A stretch of 64,000 nt of DNA, taken from Streptomyces sp. MBT53. GTDB taxonomy: Bacteria; Actinomycetota; Actinomycetes; Streptomycetales; Streptomycetaceae. A program made the translations under genes and the position numbers. The DNA is taken from positions 1 to 64,000 of the forward strand of contig NZ_JAEQAZ010000004.1 in NCBI RefSeq assembly GCF_016654115.1, read 5' to 3'. Of this stretch, positions 61,251 through 64,000 are shown one piece after another; position 1 is the stretch's first letter, and each line of letters opens with the position of its first letter. The notes beneath the pieces are model-generated. The model was not told the DNA's origin, did no database searches, and saw only the letters and a list, made by a program, of their open reading frames with translations.

Positions 61251-62120
61251 TCACGGGACCCGGGCCGACAGCGGGCGGGCCGCGCGCAGATCGTCCAACT
61301 TCTCCGCGTCGCCCGTCCCGGCCGCCGCCGTGTACGTGACGATCCTGAGGTCGGTTCCGGCGGCCATCACGACATCGAGGTCGAGGTCGATGTCCCCGAC
61401 TCGGGGGTGTTCTATGGTCTTTCGGTCTCCGACGTGGGTGCGGGCCGTGCCGTTGGACCACAGGCGGGCGAAGCGCGGGCTGTCGCGCAGCATGCGGTCG
61501 ACGAAGGCGACGAGCCGCGCGTCATGGGGATGGGCGGCGGCCGTGACCCGCAGGTCGGCGACGAGATCCTCCTCCTCGACCTCGTCGCCCGCCCAGGACC
61601 GCACGGGCCACCCCGCGATCGGCGCACGTCCGGGTCCGCCGCCCGGCCGGAACATTCCGGCGACGAGGTTGTGCTCGTCCCAGCCGTAGGTGCGGGGGTC
61701 GCCGATCGCGGCGGACCACATGTCGTTCCAGCCGATGAGGGTCCAGTCGGCGGCGAACACGGCGGTGGGGCTGTCGGCCAACTGCCCCACGAGCCGGTGC
61801 ACCCGCGCGGGCATGTGTCTGGACACGTCCCCGGTCGCGGGCGGCGCGAGGTGGGCACAGCGGAACAGGTGGTCGCGTTCGGACGGTTCGAGGCGCAGCG
61901 CCCTGGCCAGCGCGGTGACCACCTGGGCCGAGGGGTTTCGGGCGCGGCCCTGCTCCAGCCGGACCACGTAGTCGACCGACAGGCCCGCCAGCCGGGCCAG
62001 TTCCTCCCTGCGCAGTCCGGGGATGCGCCGGTCCCCGCCCGGCTCCAGCCCGCTGTCCTCGGGTAACACGCGCTCTCGCCACCCCCGCAGTGCGATGCCG
62101 AAGTGGTTCGTCGTTGCCAT
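61251..62120 (-). CDS. XRE-family regulator with MLTR-type ligand domain
   Basis: A 289-residue protein: N-terminal helix-turn-helix RREELARLAGLSVDYVVRLEQG, then the MLTR_LBD ligand domain common in actinomycetes (DWTLIGWNDMWSAAIGDP, near 150). ATG at 62120 chosen; alternatives at 62129 and upstream. Target is perhaps the adjacent esterase gene (inference). Confidence 0.88.
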   Translation of the reverse strand: MATTNHFGIALRGWRERVLPEDSGLEPGGDRRIPGLRREELARLAGLSVDYVVRLEQGRARNPSAQVVTALARALRLEPSERDHLFRCAHLAPPATGDVSRHMPARVHRLVGQLADSPTAVFAADWTLIGWNDMWSAAIGDPRTYGWDEHNLVAGMFRPGGGPGRAPIAGWPVRSWAGDEVEEEDLVADLRVTAAAHPHDARLVAFVDRMLRDSPRFARLWSNGTARTHVGDRKTIEHPRVGDIDLDLDVVMAAGTDLRIVTYTAAAGTGDAEKLDDLRAARPLSARVP

Positions 62121-62184
62121 GCACGCCATCGTCGTCGAGACGCTGTACGGCACACCGAACTTCGGTCTCCGCACTACGGATTCT

Positions 62185-63114
62185 TTACCCGGCCATCCCG
62201 AGCGCCTCGGCGCCTTCGGTGACGTCCGTCCAATGGGCCCGTGTGAACGCGGCGGCCACGTCCAGGGCTTCGGCGCCCTCGTCGAGCATCGCCGCGAACC
62301 CCTGGAAGACGTGCGGTACTTGGGACCAGACCTGCAGATCGACCCGTACGTCGCACTCGGCGGCGCGCGCGGCCAGTCGTACGGCGTCGTCCAGCAGGAT
62401 CTCGTGCGAGCCGACCTGGATGAGCAGCGGCGGCAGGCCGGTGAGGTCGGCGAAGACGGGGCTGGCGTGGGGCGTGGTGGGGTCGGTGTCGCGGAGATAG
62501 TCGCGGGCCCGCCTGCGCAGGCCGTCCGGGGTGACCGAGGGATCGACGGCCGCCTTGCTCACCGCGCTCGCGCCGGACACGCTCAGGTCGGCCCACGGGG
62601 AGAACACCGCGGCCGACGCGGGCTGGGGCAGGCCCGCGTCCTTGGCGGCGACCAGCGTCGCGGCGACGAGACCGCCGCCCGCTGACTCGCCGACGAACGC
62701 GATCGCGGAGCTGGGCAGTCCGTCGTGGAGGAGGGCCCGGTAGACGGCCAGGGCGTCGTCGACCGCCGCGGGGAAGGGGTGTTCGGGGGCCAGCCGGTAG
62801 TCGACGCAGACGGCGCGCGCGTCGGTGCGCCGTACGATCTCGGCGGCCAGGCCCACGGCGTCGGCGGCCGAGCCGATCGCGTAGGCGCCGCCGTGCAGAT
62901 ACAGGACCACGGTCGCCGGGTCGCTCGCCGGGGTCTCGACGGTGACGACCGGGACGCCGCCCAGTTCGCCCACCGTGGTCGAGACGTCGGGGGGCAACGG
63001 GATGGACGCCATCATCTCGCCGAAGACGACACGCTGTTCGGCGACGTCGCCGCCGAGGTCGAGCGGACCGTGCCGCAGCATTTCGTCGAGGGCCTGGCGC
63101 TGTTGCCGGGACAT
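62185..63114 (-). CDS. Alpha/beta hydrolase-3 (HSL-type) esterase
   Basis: A 309-residue esterase of the hormone-sensitive lipase group: oxyanion HGGAYAIGSA (about 74-83), nucleophile GESAGGG (about 148-154), Asp near HEILLDDAV and His in VPHVFQGF. All catalytic residues are present. Hydrolyses short-chain esters or drug esters. Confidence 0.93.
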   Translation of the reverse strand: MSRQQRQALDEMLRHGPLDLGGDVAEQRVVFGEMMASIPLPPDVSTTVGELGGVPVVTVETPASDPATVVLYLHGGAYAIGSAADAVGLAAEIVRRTDARAVCVDYRLAPEHPFPAAVDDALAVYRALLHDGLPSSAIAFVGESAGGGLVAATLVAAKDAGLPQPASAAVFSPWADLSVSGASAVSKAAVDPSVTPDGLRRRARDYLRDTDPTTPHASPVFADLTGLPPLLIQVGSHEILLDDAVRLAARAAECDVRVDLQVWSQVPHVFQGFAAMLDEGAEALDVAAAFTRAHWTDVTEGAEALGMAG

Positions 63115-63163
63115 GGCTGTGCCTTTCGTGGTTCCGGTGAAAGCTGTGAGGGGAGTTGCAGGG

Positions 63164-63631
63164 TCAGCGCGGCGGGCCGACGATGATCTGGCCGTACTGG
63201 TCGGCGGCCTCCGCCATGAGGTCCCGGGAGATCTCGAAGCCCTCGGGGCGCGGGGTCGTCAGGTCGCGTCCCGCGTGCCGGAACATGCCCTCGATGCCGC
63301 CCGGTGTGCAGATCATGAGGAGATCCGCCGTGTCGGAGGTGATCCGGTAGCCGTGCGGAACGTTGCGCGGAAGGAAGACGATGCCGCCCTCCGACAGCTC
63401 CATCTCCTCGTCGTCGCACCACAGCAGCGCACTGCCCTTGATCAGCATGAAGACCTCGTCCTCACGCGTGTGCATGTGGTACGGCGGCGCCTCGCCCCTG
63501 GCGACGGAGAACCGTCCCACGGTCAACTGCCCGCCGGTGGCCGCCGCGTCGAGCAGTACGGCGAACTCACCGCCGTCGAGCCATTCCAGTTTCTGCTGCT
63601 GCTCGGGCTGTGCGAGGTAGGCCAGGGTCAT
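63164..63631 (-). CDS. Cupin-domain protein
   Basis: A 155-residue single-cupin protein: metal motif PPYHMHTREDEVFMLIKG (His, His, Glu) near 50-66 and second motif FLPRNVPHGYRI near 87-98. Quercetinase-like or germin-like function possible. Located immediately downstream of the esterase gene's start region on the same strand. Confidence 0.88.
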   Translation of the reverse strand: MTLAYLAQPEQQQKLEWLDGGEFAVLLDAAATGGQLTVGRFSVARGEAPPYHMHTREDEVFMLIKGSALLWCDDEEMELSEGGIVFLPRNVPHGYRITSDTADLLMICTPGGIEGMFRHAGRDLTTPRPEGFEISRDLMAEAADQYGQIIVGPPR

Positions 63632-63828
63632 GACGGTGTCCGTTCTGCGTCCGTGCCGCGTCCGGTACCGCGCGGTCACGGTGATGACTCGGTCGGTTCG
63701 ATGATCCTCTTGGCCCGGCCCCGGCCGCCAGGCATCCGGGTAGGACCAGCAGTACCACTCCCCCGGGTCCGGTCCGAGGTATCGCGCGCGTCCGGGACGG
63801 TCACCGTCGTGTGGCATCCTCTGCTGCC

Positions 63829-64000
63829 ATGAACGTCTCGACTGATCAGGAACTGCCGTCCGAGGACGAGGACATGGAGATCCGGGCGGTCTCCGCCGAG
63901 CGACTCACGTTCTTCGGGGACGCGGTCGTCGCCATCGCGCTCACGCTGCTGGCCCTGGAGCTGCCGGTACCGGAGGGCTCCACCAACTCCGAGCTGTGGC
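63829..64000 (+). CDS. TMEM175-type potassium channel (5' end)
   Basis: The 57 visible codons encode an acidic N-terminus followed by RLTFFGDAVVAIALTLLALE, the signature first helix of TMEM175/DUF1211 proteins (FSDAVVAIALTLL). The rest continues beyond the window. Bacterial members are potassium-conducting channels. Confidence 0.8.
   Translation, partial: MNVSTDQELPSEDEDMEIRAVSAERLTFFGDAVVAIALTLLALELPVPEGSTNSELW

Overview
The base composition (very high GC with a strong G/C bias at third codon positions), GTG and TTG starts and gene families (DUF574 methyltransferases, MarR/SpoIIE-type stress regulators, mycothiol-dependent enzymes, CHASE3 kinases, GlxA-type regulators) point to a Streptomyces or close relative, probably a chromosome-arm accessory region. 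No rRNA, tRNA, phage or CRISPR was seen.

Layout. 1-6835: a LacI-controlled inositol-type locus on the minus strand (ribose-family ABC importer, TIM-barrel enzymes, IolG). A deletion has joined the first 40 codons of iolC out of frame to the 3' half of mmsA, and the tail of another unidentified gene also remains. Two promoters share the same 16-bp operator, next to the LacI gene at 6836. 7866-8945: a decayed IS3-family element. 9100-17909: a two-component pair whose kinase carries an extra C-terminal membrane domain, a GNAT, a DmpA-type peptidase, a GAPDH, a GlxA-type regulator, a toxin-antitoxin pair, an SDR and a DUF574 methyltransferase. 17962-19235: cbtBA cobalt transporter under a cobalamin riboswitch. 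19418-26485: a repeat-containing membrane protein, DUF427, carbonic anhydrase, a TetR/TetX-like monooxygenase pair, DUF1684 and an ArsR-type regulator. 26542-31475: two LLM flavin monooxygenases behind a cysteine-containing leader peptide, an alpha/beta hydrolase and a PobA-like hydroxylase.

31839-45106 is dense in signalling: STAS antagonist, RsbW-like kinase, Dps, two tandem divergent SpoIIE-type phosphatases bracketed by MarR regulators, a PAS-ANTAR protein, a response regulator/CHASE3 kinase operon, a response-regulator phosphatase and a Ppx/GppA enzyme. 45702-53861 is one apparent operon on the minus strand: lipoprotein, two permeases, ROK regulator, GMC sugar oxidase, deaminase and two TIM-barrel isomerases. 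It looks like import and 3-oxidation/cleavage of a glycoside or nucleoside, and is the best candidate for an uncharacterised pathway. 54197-64000: HdeD, a coiled-coil protein, a second cobalamin-riboswitch-controlled importer (FecCD type), an APH-like kinase, a FusB-type zinc-finger protein divergent from a TetR regulator with a perfect operator between them, an XRE regulator, an esterase, a cupin and the start of a TMEM175-type channel.

At least seven broken genes lie in this window, so it has been repeatedly trimmed by deletion. Start codons were chosen by reading frame and Shine-Dalgarno position; functions are from recognised motifs only, no database search was possible.
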